Below are positions 24,530-36,500 of a DNA stretch of 64,000 nt, piece after piece (position 1 is the first letter of the stretch; every line of letters starts with the position of its first letter). The notes under the pieces are model-generated. The model had not been told where the DNA came from, did no database searches, and worked only from the letters and a program-made list of their open reading frames with translations. Position numbers and translations under genes: made by a program. Origin of the DNA: Micromonospora sp. NBC_01699 (lineage in GTDB: Bacteria; Actinomycetota; Actinomycetes; Mycobacteriales; Micromonosporaceae); the NCBI RefSeq assembly GCF_036250065.1, contig NZ_CP109199.1, forward strand, positions 4,774,001-4,838,000, written 5' to 3'.

Positions 24530-26413
24530 ATGGCGGACAACAGTCCCGCCACGGCTTTGACGAAAGGACCGGACGTCCGGTGGCGTACGGTCCGGCGCAT
24601 CCTGCCGTACGTCGTGAAATACCGCGGGATGCTGAGCCTGCTGCTGCTGCTCACGGTCCTGGAGGCGGCGATCGTCGCGGCCGGCCCGCTGATCCTCAAG
24701 GCCATCGTCGATAACGGCATCCTGCCCGGTCGCACATCGGTCGTGGGGTGGCTGTGCCTGGCCGTCGTGGGCCTCGCCCTGCTCGACGCGGCGATCACGT
24801 ACGGCGGCGGCTGGCTCTCCGGAAGGGTCGGCGAGGGCCTCGTCTACGACCTGCGCACCCAGGTCTTCACCCACGTCCAACAGCAATCGGTGGCGTTCTT
24901 CACCCGGGCCGAGACCGGTGCCCTGATGAGCCGGCTCAACACGGACGTGATCGGTGCCCGGCAGGCGGTGACCACCCTGCTGTCCAACGCGGCCGGCACG
25001 ACACTCACGCTGGTGTTCGTCGTCGGAACGATGATCTACCTGTCGTGGCAACTGGCCCTGATCTCGCTGGTGCTGATCCCGATCTTCCTGCCACCGGTCC
25101 AGCTGCTGGCCCGCCGGGTGCAGCGGCTCACGCGGCAGACGATGCAGCTCGACGCCGAACTCAGTTCGATGATGAGCGAACGGTTCAACGTCTCGGGCGC
25201 CATCCTCGCCAAGCTCTTCGGCCGCCCCGAGGAGGAGTCCCGCCTGTTCGCCGCTCGGGCGGCTCGGCTGCGCGATGTCGTAGCCCGTACCGTGGTGCAG
25301 AGCCGGATGATGGGCATCCTGGTCAGCGTGGTGACCGCGCTGATCACCGCGGTGGTCTACGGCGTGGGCGGCGTCCTGACCATCGAGGGCACCGTCCAGA
25401 TCGGCACCCTTGTCGCGATGGCCGCCCTGCTGGCCCGGCTGTACGGGCCGGTAAACGAGATCTCCGAGATCCACGTCGCGGCGCTGACCACCGCACTCAG
25501 CTTCGAGCGCCTGTTCGAGCTGCTCGACCTAGAGCCGCAGGTCCGCGAGCGGCCCGGCGCCCGGGTGCTGCCGGTGCCACCGGACGGCTCGGCACCGGAC
25601 GTCCGCTTCGAAGAGGTCAACTTCCGCTATCCCACGGCGGCCGATCTGCCGCTCGGCTCGCTGGAGTCCATCACGATTCCGGAGCCGGACCGGCCAGTGG
25701 ACCGGTGGACTCTGCAAGACCTGTCGTTCCACGCCCCGGCCGGCAAGCTCACCGCGCTGGTCGGCCCGTCCGGCGCCGGCAAGTCGACCATCACCCACCT
25801 GGTGCAGCGGCTGTACGACCCGCAGGCCGGAACGGTGCGCCTCGGCGGTCACGACCTGCGTGACCTGACCCTGCAATCGGTGCGCGACGCGATCTGCACG
25901 GTGACCCAGGACGCGCATCTGTTCCACGACACGCTTCGGGCCAACCTACTGTACGCCCGATCCGAGGCGACCGAGCAGGAGCTGATCGACGCGTGCGTGG
26001 CAGCGCAGATCTGGGACGCCGTGCAGGCCCTTCCGAACGGGCTGGACACCGTGGTCGGCGAGCGCGGGTACCGCTTCTCCGGGGGAGAAAGACAGCGGCT
26101 GGCGTTGGCCCGCCTGCTGGTGAAGTCCGCGTCGGTTGTCGTACTCGACGAGGCCACCGCGCACCTGGACTCGGAGTCGGAGCTGTCGATCCAGCGCGCC
26201 CTGAGTAACGCGCTGGCCGGCCGCACCTCCCTGGTGATCGCGCACCGGCTGTCGACCATCCGGGAGGCGGACCAGATTCTGGTCATCGACCAGGGACGGG
26301 TCCGGGAGCAGGGCACCCACGACGAACTGCTGCTGGCCGGTGGGCTCTACGCCGAGCTGTACCGGACCCAGTTCGCCGAGCAGGCCGGGGATGTCCCGGC
26401 GATCGCCTCGTAA
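24530..26413 (+). CDS. ABC exporter half-transporter (TMD-NBD)
   Basis: 627 aa from the ATG at 24530, with GAGAGG 9 bp before it. Residues about 30-330 are the six-helix exporter membrane domain (LSLLLLLTVLEAAIVAAG, GWLCLAVVGLALLDAAITYG, and later pairs), with a cytoplasmic coupling region. The C-terminal domain has Walker A GPSGAGKST, the signature FSGGERQRLALARLL, Walker B VVVLDEATAHLD and the switch in VIAHRLS. It probably works as a homodimer, since no second half-transporter is adjacent. One exporter of this type accompanies most lipodepsipeptide NRPS clusters. It ends 187 bp before the convergent NRPS-2 stop, with a strong terminator between. Export of the final peptide is inferred from context. 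Confidence 0.93.
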   Translation: MADNSPATALTKGPDVRWRTVRRILPYVVKYRGMLSLLLLLTVLEAAIVAAGPLILKAIVDNGILPGRTSVVGWLCLAVVGLALLDAAITYGGGWLSGRVGEGLVYDLRTQVFTHVQQQSVAFFTRAETGALMSRLNTDVIGARQAVTTLLSNAAGTTLTLVFVVGTMIYLSWQLALISLVLIPIFLPPVQLLARRVQRLTRQTMQLDAELSSMMSERFNVSGAILAKLFGRPEEESRLFAARAARLRDVVARTVVQSRMMGILVSVVTALITAVVYGVGGVLTIEGTVQIGTLVAMAALLARLYGPVNEISEIHVAALTTALSFERLFELLDLEPQVRERPGARVLPVPPDGSAPDVRFEEVNFRYPTAADLPLGSLESITIPEPDRPVDRWTLQDLSFHAPAGKLTALVGPSGAGKSTITHLVQRLYDPQAGTVRLGGHDLRDLTLQSVRDAICTVTQDAHLFHDTLRANLLYARSEATEQELIDACVAAQIWDAVQALPNGLDTVVGERGYRFSGGERQRLALARLLVKSASVVVLDEATAHLDSESELSIQRALSNALAGRTSLVIAHRLSTIREADQILVIDQGRVREQGTHDELLLAGGLYAELYRTQFAEQAGDVPAIAS

Positions 26414-26536
26414 CCGTACTCCGCATCACCCCGGCCCGGGACGCCCACGTCGTCCCGGGCCGGTCGCCGTCCGCGACCGGTCACTCGTCCGGGTTCACCA
26501 GCGTTGCGGACGCGTGTTGTTCCGGCGCGTCCCACG

Positions 26537-26594
26537 GACGCGGATCGGCCCCGCGTCCCCGCCGGGAGGCGAGGACGCGGGGCCGATCCGCGTC
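26537..26594. terminator. Bidirectional terminator between ABC exporter and NRPS-2
   Basis: A perfect 22-bp inverted repeat (26537-26558 and 26573-26594) with a 14-base loop lies between the convergent stops at 26413 and 26602. There is no T-run, as is common in high-G+C genomes; the stem is extremely stable and symmetrical, so it could serve both transcripts. Confidence 0.85.
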
Positions 26595-26599
26595 GGTCG

Positions 26600-29500
26600 T
26601 CAGTCCTGTGTGCCGGCGGGCTCCTCCTGGTCGGCCGGCTCCTCCGCCTCGGCCAGGCCCAGCCAGGCCGCCGCGACGGACCACATCTCCCCCAGCATCG
26701 CCGGCGTGTTCATGTCCTCGTGTCCGCACGGCAGCCGGGCCTCGCTGATCGTGCCCGAGATGTACGGCCGCCACCGCTCCGCGGTGGGCCAGCCGTCCGG
26801 GATGTTGTTCTCCGCGACGATCAGCAGGGCGTCCCCTTCGTACCGGCCGTACTCGTGCCCGCTGATACAGGTGAAGTTGTTGGCCCAGACTCGGGCGAAG
26901 CGCCGCAGTTCCTCCTCCGGGGCGTTGCCGAGAACGGCGCCCGCCTCCCTGCGGACGACCTCGGTCAGGCGGTCCAGTTGGGTCTCCTCGTCCTCGGCCG
27001 GCTCGTCGCCGATGACCGCCTTGATCCCCGGATCCTTGGGGAACTGGTCGAGGATGATCAGGGCACCGATCTCCTCCCCCACGGCCTGCAACTGCACCGC
27101 CGCCTCATGCGCGAGCGCTCCGCCGTAGGACCAGCCGAGCAGGTGATACGGGCCGGTCGGCTGCACCGACCGGATCTGCTCGACGGAGATCGCGGCGGCC
27201 TCGCGCAGGGACGTGGTCATCGGACGGCTGCCGTTCATTCCGGGACTCTGCAACCCGTACAGCGGGATGTCCTTGGGCACGAACCGGGCCAGCGGGCTGT
27301 AGCTCCAGCTGAGCCCACCGGCCGGCGGCAGGCAGAAGATCGGCGGACGGTCGCCCTTGGTCCTGATGGGCAGCAGCACTTCCAGCCCGTTGGCCATCGA
27401 GGACAGGTTCATCCGTTCGATCAGCTGGGCCACGGTCGGGGCGACGAACAGGTCCCGGACCGCGAACGACAGGCCCCGCTGCCGGATCAGCTCGACCCAG
27501 CGCACCGCCAGCAGAGAGTGGCCGCCCAGGGCGAAGAAATCGTCGTACGGGCCGACCTTCTCCACACCGAGCACCTCGGCGAACGCGTCGCACAGGGCGT
27601 CCTCCACCACCGCGTCACTGCGAGTGTGCTCGGCCCTTCCGGAACCGTACTCGGGCGTCGGCAGCGCCTTGCGGTTCAGCTTCCCGTTCGGCATGAGCGG
27701 GAACCGCTCAAGCACCATCACGGCCGCCGGCACCATGTAGTCGGGAAGCTGTTCCCGCACGGCGGCGCGCAGCGCCGGGCCGAGGTCCTCGTCCGGCCGG
27801 ACGCCGTGCGCCGGCACGACGTAGGCCACCAACCGCCGGTCGCCGGGACTGTCCTCGCGCAACAGCACCGCGGACTGTGCGACGGTCTCCCGGGCGGCCA
27901 GCACCGCCTCGATCTCGCGCAACTCGACCCGAAAACCACGCACCTTGACCTGGTCGTCGGCCCGACCCAGGAACTCCAGGTCGCCGTCGGTGTTCCAGCG
28001 CACCAGGTCGCCGGTGCGGTACATGCGCCGGTCGGCCCCGCCGAACGGGCAGGCCAGGAACCGTTCGGCGGTCAGCCCGGGTCGTCCCAGGTAACCCCGG
28101 GCCAGCCCGTCGCCGGCGATGTAGAGCTCGCCGGCGACGCCCGGCGGCACCGGGGCCAACCGGGCGTCGAGCACATAGACCTGGGTATTGCCGATCGGTC
28201 CGCCGATCGCGGAGATGTCCCCCGCGTCGCTGGTGGTGAGCCGGGCCGTCGACCAGACCGTGGTCTCGGTCGGGCCGTACAGATTGCTGAAGCCGCCCAC
28301 CCGGTCGAGCAGCGTACGGGCCAACTCGCCGGGAAGCGCCTCGGCGCCGACCATGACCCGTACCCCGGTCCAGTCGACGGGGTCGTCGGCGTCGGAGATC
28401 AGGCCGCGCCAGAGGCTGGGAGTGGCGTGGACCATCGTCGCTCCGGAGTCTCGGACGAGCCGGCGCAGCTCCCACGGGTCGAGCACCTGATCCTGCGAGG
28501 CCAGCACGATCCGCGCCCCGGCGACCAACGGCAGGTAGAACTCGAAGCCCGCCATGTCGCAGCCGACGGTGCTCACCGCGAGCAGCCGGTCGTCGGTGGT
28601 CAGTCGGAACCGGTCCTGCATGGCGACCAGGAAGTTCTCGATCGCACGGTGCTCGACCAGCACCCCCTTCGGGCGTCCGGTGGAGCCGGAGGTGTAGATG
28701 ACCCACATCGGATGCTCGGGGCGCAGGTCGGCGCGGAGCGGGGCCGGGTCGCGGCCGGTAAGGTCTGCCACCACCGCCGGATCGTCGACGTAGACCACCG
28801 GCACGCTGTCCGGCTCGTCCGGGCGTACCCCGAAGTCGGCCAGGTGCGCGCGTAGCCCGGTGCTGGTCAGCAGGCACACCACGCCCGCGTCGGCGATGAC
28901 GTAGGCGGTCCGCTCGGACGGGTACGCCGGATCGATCGGCAGGTACGCGCCGCCCGCCTTGATGACGCCGAGCAGCGCGACAACGAGGTCGTCGGTGCGC
29001 TCGAAGACGGTCGCGACGATCGACTCCGGTCCCACCCCGCGCCCGGTCAGGTACCGGGCCAGCCGGTTCGCCCGCGCGTCCAGCTCCGCGTACGTGAGTT
29101 CCACGTCGCCGTAGACCAGGGCGGTCGCGTCCGGGGTGCGCGCCACCTGTGCCTCGAACAGGTCGACCACGGTGCCGTGCGGCAGGTCCAGCGCGGTGTT
29201 GTTCCACCCGGTGAGGATCCGGTGCCGCTCGTCGGCGTCCAGTACGTCGACGGCGCCGAGCCGCACCGACGGGTCGGCCGCCAGCAGGTCCAGCACCCTC
29301 GTCCAGAGGTCGGCGATACGCCGCGCCGAGGCGACGTCGAAGAGGTCCGCGGCGGCGGTCACCGTACCGATCAGCCCGGCCGCCGTGGCGTCGGAGTGAC
29401 GGACCTCGGCCATGCTGAAGTCCAGGTCGAACTTGACCACCCCGACGCCGGTGGGCGCCGCGCCGGGCACCCCGCCGCTCGTCGCGCCGGGCAGGTCCAG

Positions 29501-30590
29501 CACCACCTCGGCGGTGTTCTCCAGCAGCAACATCACCTGGAACAGCGGATGACGGGCGAGCGAGCGGGTCGGCGCCAGTTCCTCGACCAGGCGCTCGAAC
29601 GGCACCTCCTGGTTGGCGAACGCCGCCAGACTCGTCTCGCGTACCCGCGCGAGGATCTCGCCGAAGGTCGGGTCTCCGGACAGATCGGTACGCAGCACGA
29701 AGGTGTTGACGAAGTAGCCGACCAGATCGTCGAGATTCTCGTCGACGCGCCCGGCGAGGGCGGAGCCGATCGGGATGTCGGTGCCGGCGCCGAGCCGGGA
29801 CAGCAGCGTGGCCAGCGCGCCGTGCAACACCATGAACAGGGTGACGCCCTCCGCGCGGGCGATCTCCATCAGGCGCGCGTGCGTCTCGGCCGAGATCCTG
29901 ACCGGCACCGCGTGACCACGGTGACTCGCCGCCGCCGGACGGGGCCGGTCCGTCGGCAGCGGCAACTCCTCCGGCGCCCCGGCCAGGGCCTCCCGCCAGT
30001 GCGCCACCTGGGCGGAGACCAGGCTCTGTGGGTCGGCGATGTCGCCCAACAGCTCGCGCTGCCAGAGGGCGAAGTCGGCGTACTGCACCGGAAGCGGCGT
30101 CCAGGCCGGGGCGCGGCCCTCGCACCGCGTCGCGTACGCGATGGAGAAGTCCCGGGCCAGCGGCCCCCATGACCAGCCGTCGCCGGCGATGTGATGCACC
30201 ACCACCACCAGCACCTGCTCCTCGGGGCCGGCCGTGATCAGCCACATTCGCACCGGGACGTCGGTCGACAGGTCAAACTCGTACGCCTCGGTCCGGGCCA
30301 GCGCGTCGGCGAACCCGTCCGTAGCGACCTCCACCACCGAGAACACCTCGGGCACCTCGTCGGGGTGCAGCACCCGCTGATACGGCTCGCCATCGACGGT
30401 CGAGAAGACCGTACGCAGTGTCTCGTGCCGGCCGACGACGTCCCGGATGGCCGCGGCGAGGGCCGTCCGGTCCACCTCGCCGGTAAGCCGTACCACCTTC
30501 GGGATGTTGTACGTCGAACTGCGCCCTTCGAGCTGGGCGATGAACCACAGCCGGCGCTGACCGTAGGAGACCGGCACCCGCTCCGGACGG
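26600..30590 (-). other. NRPS-2 module 4 (C-A-T) plus thioesterase; substrate uncertain
   Basis: A standard C domain (VHHIAGDG) follows the Asp module. The hand-read adenylation code is D-M-F-H-M-G-L-V-W-K, resembling both the Hpg pattern (D-I-F-H-L-G-L-L-C-K) and the Gly pattern (D-I-L-Q-L-G-L-I-W-K). Because the cluster makes Hpg and no other visible module reads as Hpg, Hpg is a reasonable but weak guess. The TE at about 26603-27380 ends the line. Confidence 0.6.
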
Positions 30591-33500
30591 ACCCGGGCCA
30601 CCAGCGGCGCCCTGGCCTCGTCCGCCTCGGTCAGCCGGGAGAGCAGGCCGGCGGGGGTCGGTGACTCGAACAGCACCCGGATCTCGACCTCGACGCCGAG
30701 CAACGCCCGGATCCGGCTGATCAGGCGTACCGCCAGCAGCGAGTGCCCGCCGAAGGCGAAGAAGTCGTCGTCGGGCCCGACCGCCGGCAGACCGAGCACG
30801 TCGGCGAAGGCGACCCGGAGGATGTCCTCCCGGACGTCGGACGACGAGCGGCGGTGATCGGTCCCGGTGTGGTACTCGGGAGCTGGCAGGGCCCTGCGGT
30901 CCAGCTTGCCGTTGCTGGTCAGCGGCAGGGCGTCGAGCAGGACGAACGCCACCGGCACCATGTGGCCGGGCAGCCGAGCGGCGGTGAACCGTTGGATCGA
31001 GGCCGGCAGTTCCTCGGTGTCGGCGTCCTCGTCCGGCACCACGTACCCGACGAGCCGCTTGTCGCCGGGGACGTCCTCGCGGGCGATCACGGCCGCCTGG
31101 TCCACCCCGGGATGCGCCGCGAGCACGGCCCGGATCTCGCCGAGCTCAACCCGGTAGCCGCGGATCTTCACCTGTTCGTCGACGCGGCCGAGGAAGACCA
31201 GCTGCCCGTCACCGGTCCACCGCACCCGGTCGCCGGTACGGTACATCCGCTCCCCGGAACCGCCGTAGGGGCAGGCGAGGAATCGTTCGGCGGTGAGCGC
31301 CGGTCGCCGCAGGTATCCCCGCGCCAGGGCGGCACCGGCGAGGTAGAGCTCCCCGGCCACCCCGGCCGGCACCGGCCGGAGGGCGTCGTCGAGGACGTAG
31401 GCGCGGACGTTGTCGATCGGCGTGCCCATCGGCACCACGGCACCGCCGCCCAGCGGGGCGGTCAGTACGCCGATGGTGGTTTCCGTCGGCCCGTAGTGGT
31501 TGAACACCATTCGGTCGCCGGCCGCCGCGACCAGTTCGCGCACCCAGTCCGCGGCGGCGGCCTCGCCACCGAGCACCAGCGACCCGGTCGGGATCACGTC
31601 CTCGAACCGTCCCGCGGCCGTCAACGCCATCAGGTGCGACGGCACCGCCTTGACGTGGTCGATCCGGTGCTCGGCCAGGTACGCCGCCACCGCCACCGGG
31701 TCGGTCACCCTCTCCTCCGGCAGCACGTGCAACTGCCCACCTCGGGTCAGGCTCGCGAACAGCACCGTGTTGCCGAGGTCCGTCACCTGCGCCTGCAACA
31801 GGGCGTATCGCCCGCCCGAGGCGGCGAAACCGAGCCGGTCCGGCACCGACGCCACATAGTTGGCCAGCGCGCCGTGGGTAACCGCCACCCCCTTCGGCCG
31901 GCCGGTCGAACCCGACGTGTAGATGACGTACGCCAGGTGGCTCGGATGCCGGACCGGCTCCGGCCCGGTCGTCTCGGCCACCGCCAGGTGCGCGGCGGTC
32001 ATCGCCCCGTCCACGGCGACGATGCGCACCTTGCCGGCGGGCATGTCGGCCACCAGTTCCTCGGTGGTCAGCAGCAGTACCGCCAGGCTGTCACGCAGGG
32101 CGTACGCGATCCGGTCGACGGGTTGCTCGGCGTCGACCGGCAGGTAGGCGGCGCCGGCCTTCCAGACGGCGAGGATCGCGGTGACCATCTCCAGCCCACG
32201 CGGCAGGGCCAGGGCGATCACCGATTCGGCGCCCACCCCCTGGGCCAGCAGGTAGTGGGCCAACCGGTTCGCCCGCACGTCCAGCTCGGCATAGCTGGTC
32301 GGCACGCCGTCGTCGACCACGGCGACCGCGTCCGGCGTCTCGCTGGCCCGTCGCTCGAACAGCGCCACGACGTGCGGTGCGGCGACGCCGGTCGCGGTGT
32401 CGTTCCACCCCTCCAGCAGGCGCCGGCGCTCGTCGTCGTCGAGCACCTCCACCTCGGTCAACGGCGACTCCGGGCCGCCGTCGAGTGCCACCTCCAGCGC
32501 CGTCACCAGGTTGTCCGTGGCGGTGCGCACCAGGCCACCGACCGCCCGTGGGTCGATCGGAGCCATCGCGTCCACGGCCAGCCCCATCCCGTCACCGTCG
32601 TCGTCGACCGCGACCGTCAGGGGATAGTTGTTGCGCGGCCGGATCATCAGCAACTCGACCCCGTCCGCCCGGGTGTCCGGATTCTCGTCCGTGCCCTGCG
32701 GCGCCGGTCGACCGGAGTTGTGCCGGTAGTTGAACAGCGCCGTGAACAACGGGGTGTCCGCCGCGACGCCGCTGGCCCGCTGCGCCACCGCCAACGGCGC
32801 GTGTTCGTGTTCGAGCAGCCGCGCCAGCTGCGCACGCATCGCGGTGACCGCGGCGAGCACACCCGTCCCGCCCTCCTCGCCCTGCGTCCGGGCCCGTACC
32901 GGGAGGGTGTTCATGAACAGGCCGAGGGCCCGGTCGGCACCCGAGCCGGCGTTCATCCTGCCGAACAGCACCGTCCCGAACACGACGTCGGACCGGCCGC
33001 TGACCACGGCCAACGTACGTGCCCAGGCCACGTGCAGCAGCGTCGCCGGGCTCGTCCCCAACCGGCGAGCCACGTCGCGTACCCGCGCTTCCAACTCCGG
33101 GCTGAACCGGACGATGGCCTGGTCCAGGTCGGTACCGTCGCCGTGCACGTCCACCAGACCGAACGGCGTGGTGGGCTCGGTCACATCCGCCAGCAGCTCG
33201 GTGAAGAACCGTTCGTGCTCGGACCGGGGCATCCCGCCCCGGGCGTGCGCCACCAGTTCCCGGAACGGCAGCGGCGGCGGCAGTTGCGCACCACGCCCGG
33301 ACAGGAAGGCGCGCACCTCCTCGTACACGGCTTCCAGCGTCGTGTGGTCCTGCACCATGTGATGCGCACGGACCAGCACCAGCCACCGGTCGCCATCCGG
33401 CTCCGGCGCGACATGCACGTCGAGCAGGGGTGCCCGGCCCAGATCCATGGGCGTGGCACTGAGTGCCAGCAACTGGTCGACCGGGGCGCCGCCGTCGCGG

Positions 33501-36500
33501 TCCAGCACCACCTCCGTCACCGGCAGCACCGCCCGGCGCCACACCACCTGCACCGGCTCGCGTACGCCGTGCCACACCACCGAGGTCCGGTAGATGTCGT
33601 GCCGGTCCACCACCTGCTGGAGCGCTGCCACGAAGGCGTCCACCAGCTCCCGCGAGTCGATCATCAACACGGTCGGCGCCGCGTAGGTGTCCCGCCCCTC
33701 ACCGGCCAACAGGTGGTGGAAGAGCAGACCCTCCTGCAACGGCGCGAGGGGGTAGATGTCCGCGACGTTCGCCGCGCCCCCGTCGACCCCGTCGACGATC
33801 CGGGAGATCTCGTCCGCGTCCAATTCCACCAGGGACAACATCGCGGGCGTGAGATGCCCGGCGTCGGCCGGGATGGCGTTGGCCGGCACCACCATGCCGG
33901 TGGTGCCCGCGGTGGCCGCCAACCCCGCCGGGGTCGGCGTCTCGAACAACGCCCGGACGGACACCGACAACCCACGCGCCCGCAACCGCTCCACCAACGA
34001 CACGGCCAGCAGGGAGTGGCCGCCCATCCGGAAGAAGTCGTCGTGCACACCTACGAGCGGCAGCCCGAGGATCTTCGCGAACTCCTCGCAGAGGATCTCC
34101 TCCCGCACCGTGGACGGGCCCCGGCCCGTGCCCGCCGGGTACTCCGGGGCCGGCAGCGCCCTGCGGTCGAGTTTGCCGTTGCTGGCCAGCGGCAGGTCGT
34201 CGAGCACAACGACCACGGACGGCACCAGGTAGTCCGGCAGCCGGTTCGCGACGAACTGCCGTACCGATGTGGGTAACCCGGCGTCGGCCGGGCCCGCGGC
34301 CTCGTCCGCGACGACGTAGGCCACCAGGCGGACGTTGCCGGGAGCGTCCTCGCGGGCGACGACGGCCGCCCTGGCCACCGACGGATGCTCCGCGACCACG
34401 GCCTGCACCTCACCGGGCTCGATCCGGTAGCCGCGGATCTTCACCTGCTCGTCGGTACGGCCCAGGTACTCCAACTGCCCGGCGGCGTTCCAGCGCACCA
34501 CGTCCCCGGTCCGGTACATCCGCTCGCCGGTGCCGCCGTAGGGACACGCCACGAACCGCTCCGCGGTCAGCCGCGCCCGCCGCACATACCCCCGCGCCAG
34601 CTGCGCCCCGGCGATGTACAGCTCCCCGGCCACCCCCACCGGCACCGGCGACAACTGCCCGTCCAGCACGTACAGCCGGGTGTTCGCGACCGGCCGCCCG
34701 ATGGGCACCGAGGCACCCACCCCGTCACCGGCCGCGACCTCGAACACGCAGCAGCCCACCACGGTCTCCGTCGGCCCGTACTCGTTGACCACCACCGACT
34801 CCGGCGCCCGCGCCAGCCACGCCTCCACGTCGGCGCCGGCCAGGGCCTCACCGCCGACCACCCACCGGCGCGCCGCACCGGCGGCCTCCCGGTCGTCGAG
34901 CGCCTGCCCCAGCATCGGCAGGTGAGCCGGTACCACCTTCGCCAGCCCGAAGCCGCCGGACCGACGGACCAGCTCGGCCAGCCCGTCAACCCCGCCGACC
35001 GCGCTGGCCCACACCGCCGAGCCCGACGCCAACGGCACCACCAGACTCGTCACCGTCAGGTCGAAGGCCAACGAGGAGTGCAACGGCGCCGCACCACCAT
35101 CGGCCGCGCCGTACGCTTCCACCGCCCACGTCACGTAGTTGGTCAAGCCGCCGTGCGTGACCGCCACCCCCTTCGGCCGGCCGGTCGACCCCGACGTGTA
35201 GATCACGTACGCCGGGTGGGCCGCCGCCACGGCGGCGTGGCGGTCCGCGTCCGTCAGGTCGGCGGGGCTGCGCCCGGCCAGCTCGTCGCGCACCGCCGGA
35301 TCGTCCAGCGCGGTCAGCGCCACCCCGGCCTCCGCGCCGATGCCGGCAAGCCGGTCCCGGCCGCCGCTGTCCGTCAGCAGAGCCGCGACCCGCGCGTCGG
35401 TGAGCATGAACCCGATCCGCTCCGCCGGATGGTCCGGATCCATCGGCAGGTACGCGCCCCCCGCCTTCCACACCGCCAACACCGCCACCACGACGTCCAC
35501 GCCGCGCGGCAGGCACACTCCGACCACCGACTCCGGGCCGATGCCACGGTCCACCAGCAGGCGCGCCAACCGGTTCGCCCGCGCGTCCACCTCGGCGTAC
35601 GTCAGCTCGACCCCGTCGGCCACCACCGCTGCCGCGTCCGGGGTCCGTCCGGCCCATCCTTCGAACAGTTCGACGGCCGTCACCTCCCCAACCGGGGAAG
35701 CGGTGTCGTTCCACTCGGTCAGCACCCGGTGCCGCTCGGCGGAGCCGAGCACCTCGACCCTGTTCAGCGGCAGGTCCGGTGACCCGTCCGAGGCCGCCTC
35801 CAGGGCCGACACCAGGGCCGCCACCGTGGTGCGCATGAGCTGCCCGACAGCGTCCGGATCGATCGGGGCGACAGCGTCCACCGCGAAGCCGATCCGGTCG
35901 CCGTCGTCGTCGACCGAGACGATCAGCGGGTAGTTGGTGCGTTCCGAGGAGGAGACCAGCCGGATGCCGGCCAGTTCCTCCGACGTGTCCTCGGCGGATG
36001 GTTGACCGGAGTTGTGCCGGTAGTTGAACAAGCTGGTGAACAGCGGCGAGTCGGCGTCCACCCCGGACGCCCGCTGCGCCGCGGCCAACGGTGCGTGCTC
36101 GTGCTCCAACAGCTCCGCGAGCTGGGCCCGCATCCCGCCGACGGCCGCCACCACGCCGTCGTTGTCGACCCGTACCCGCACGGGCAGCGTGTTGATGAAC
36201 GGACCCGGGATCCGGTCCGATCCGGTGCCGGCGTTCAGTCGTCCGAACAACACCGTGCCGAACACCACGTCCGTCCGGCCGGACAACGTGGCGAGCAGCC
36301 GCGCCCACGCGACGTGCAGCACCGTCGCGGGGCTCGTACCGAGCCGCCGGGCGACCGTCCGGAGCCGGTCGGTCAACCCGGACGCGAGCTGCGTCCCGCC
36401 GCGTACCACCCCGGCGCCGTCACCGTGTACGTCCGCCACCCCGTACGGCACCGTGGGCTCGGTGACGTCCCCGAGCAGTTGCTCGAAGTAACCGTCGTGC

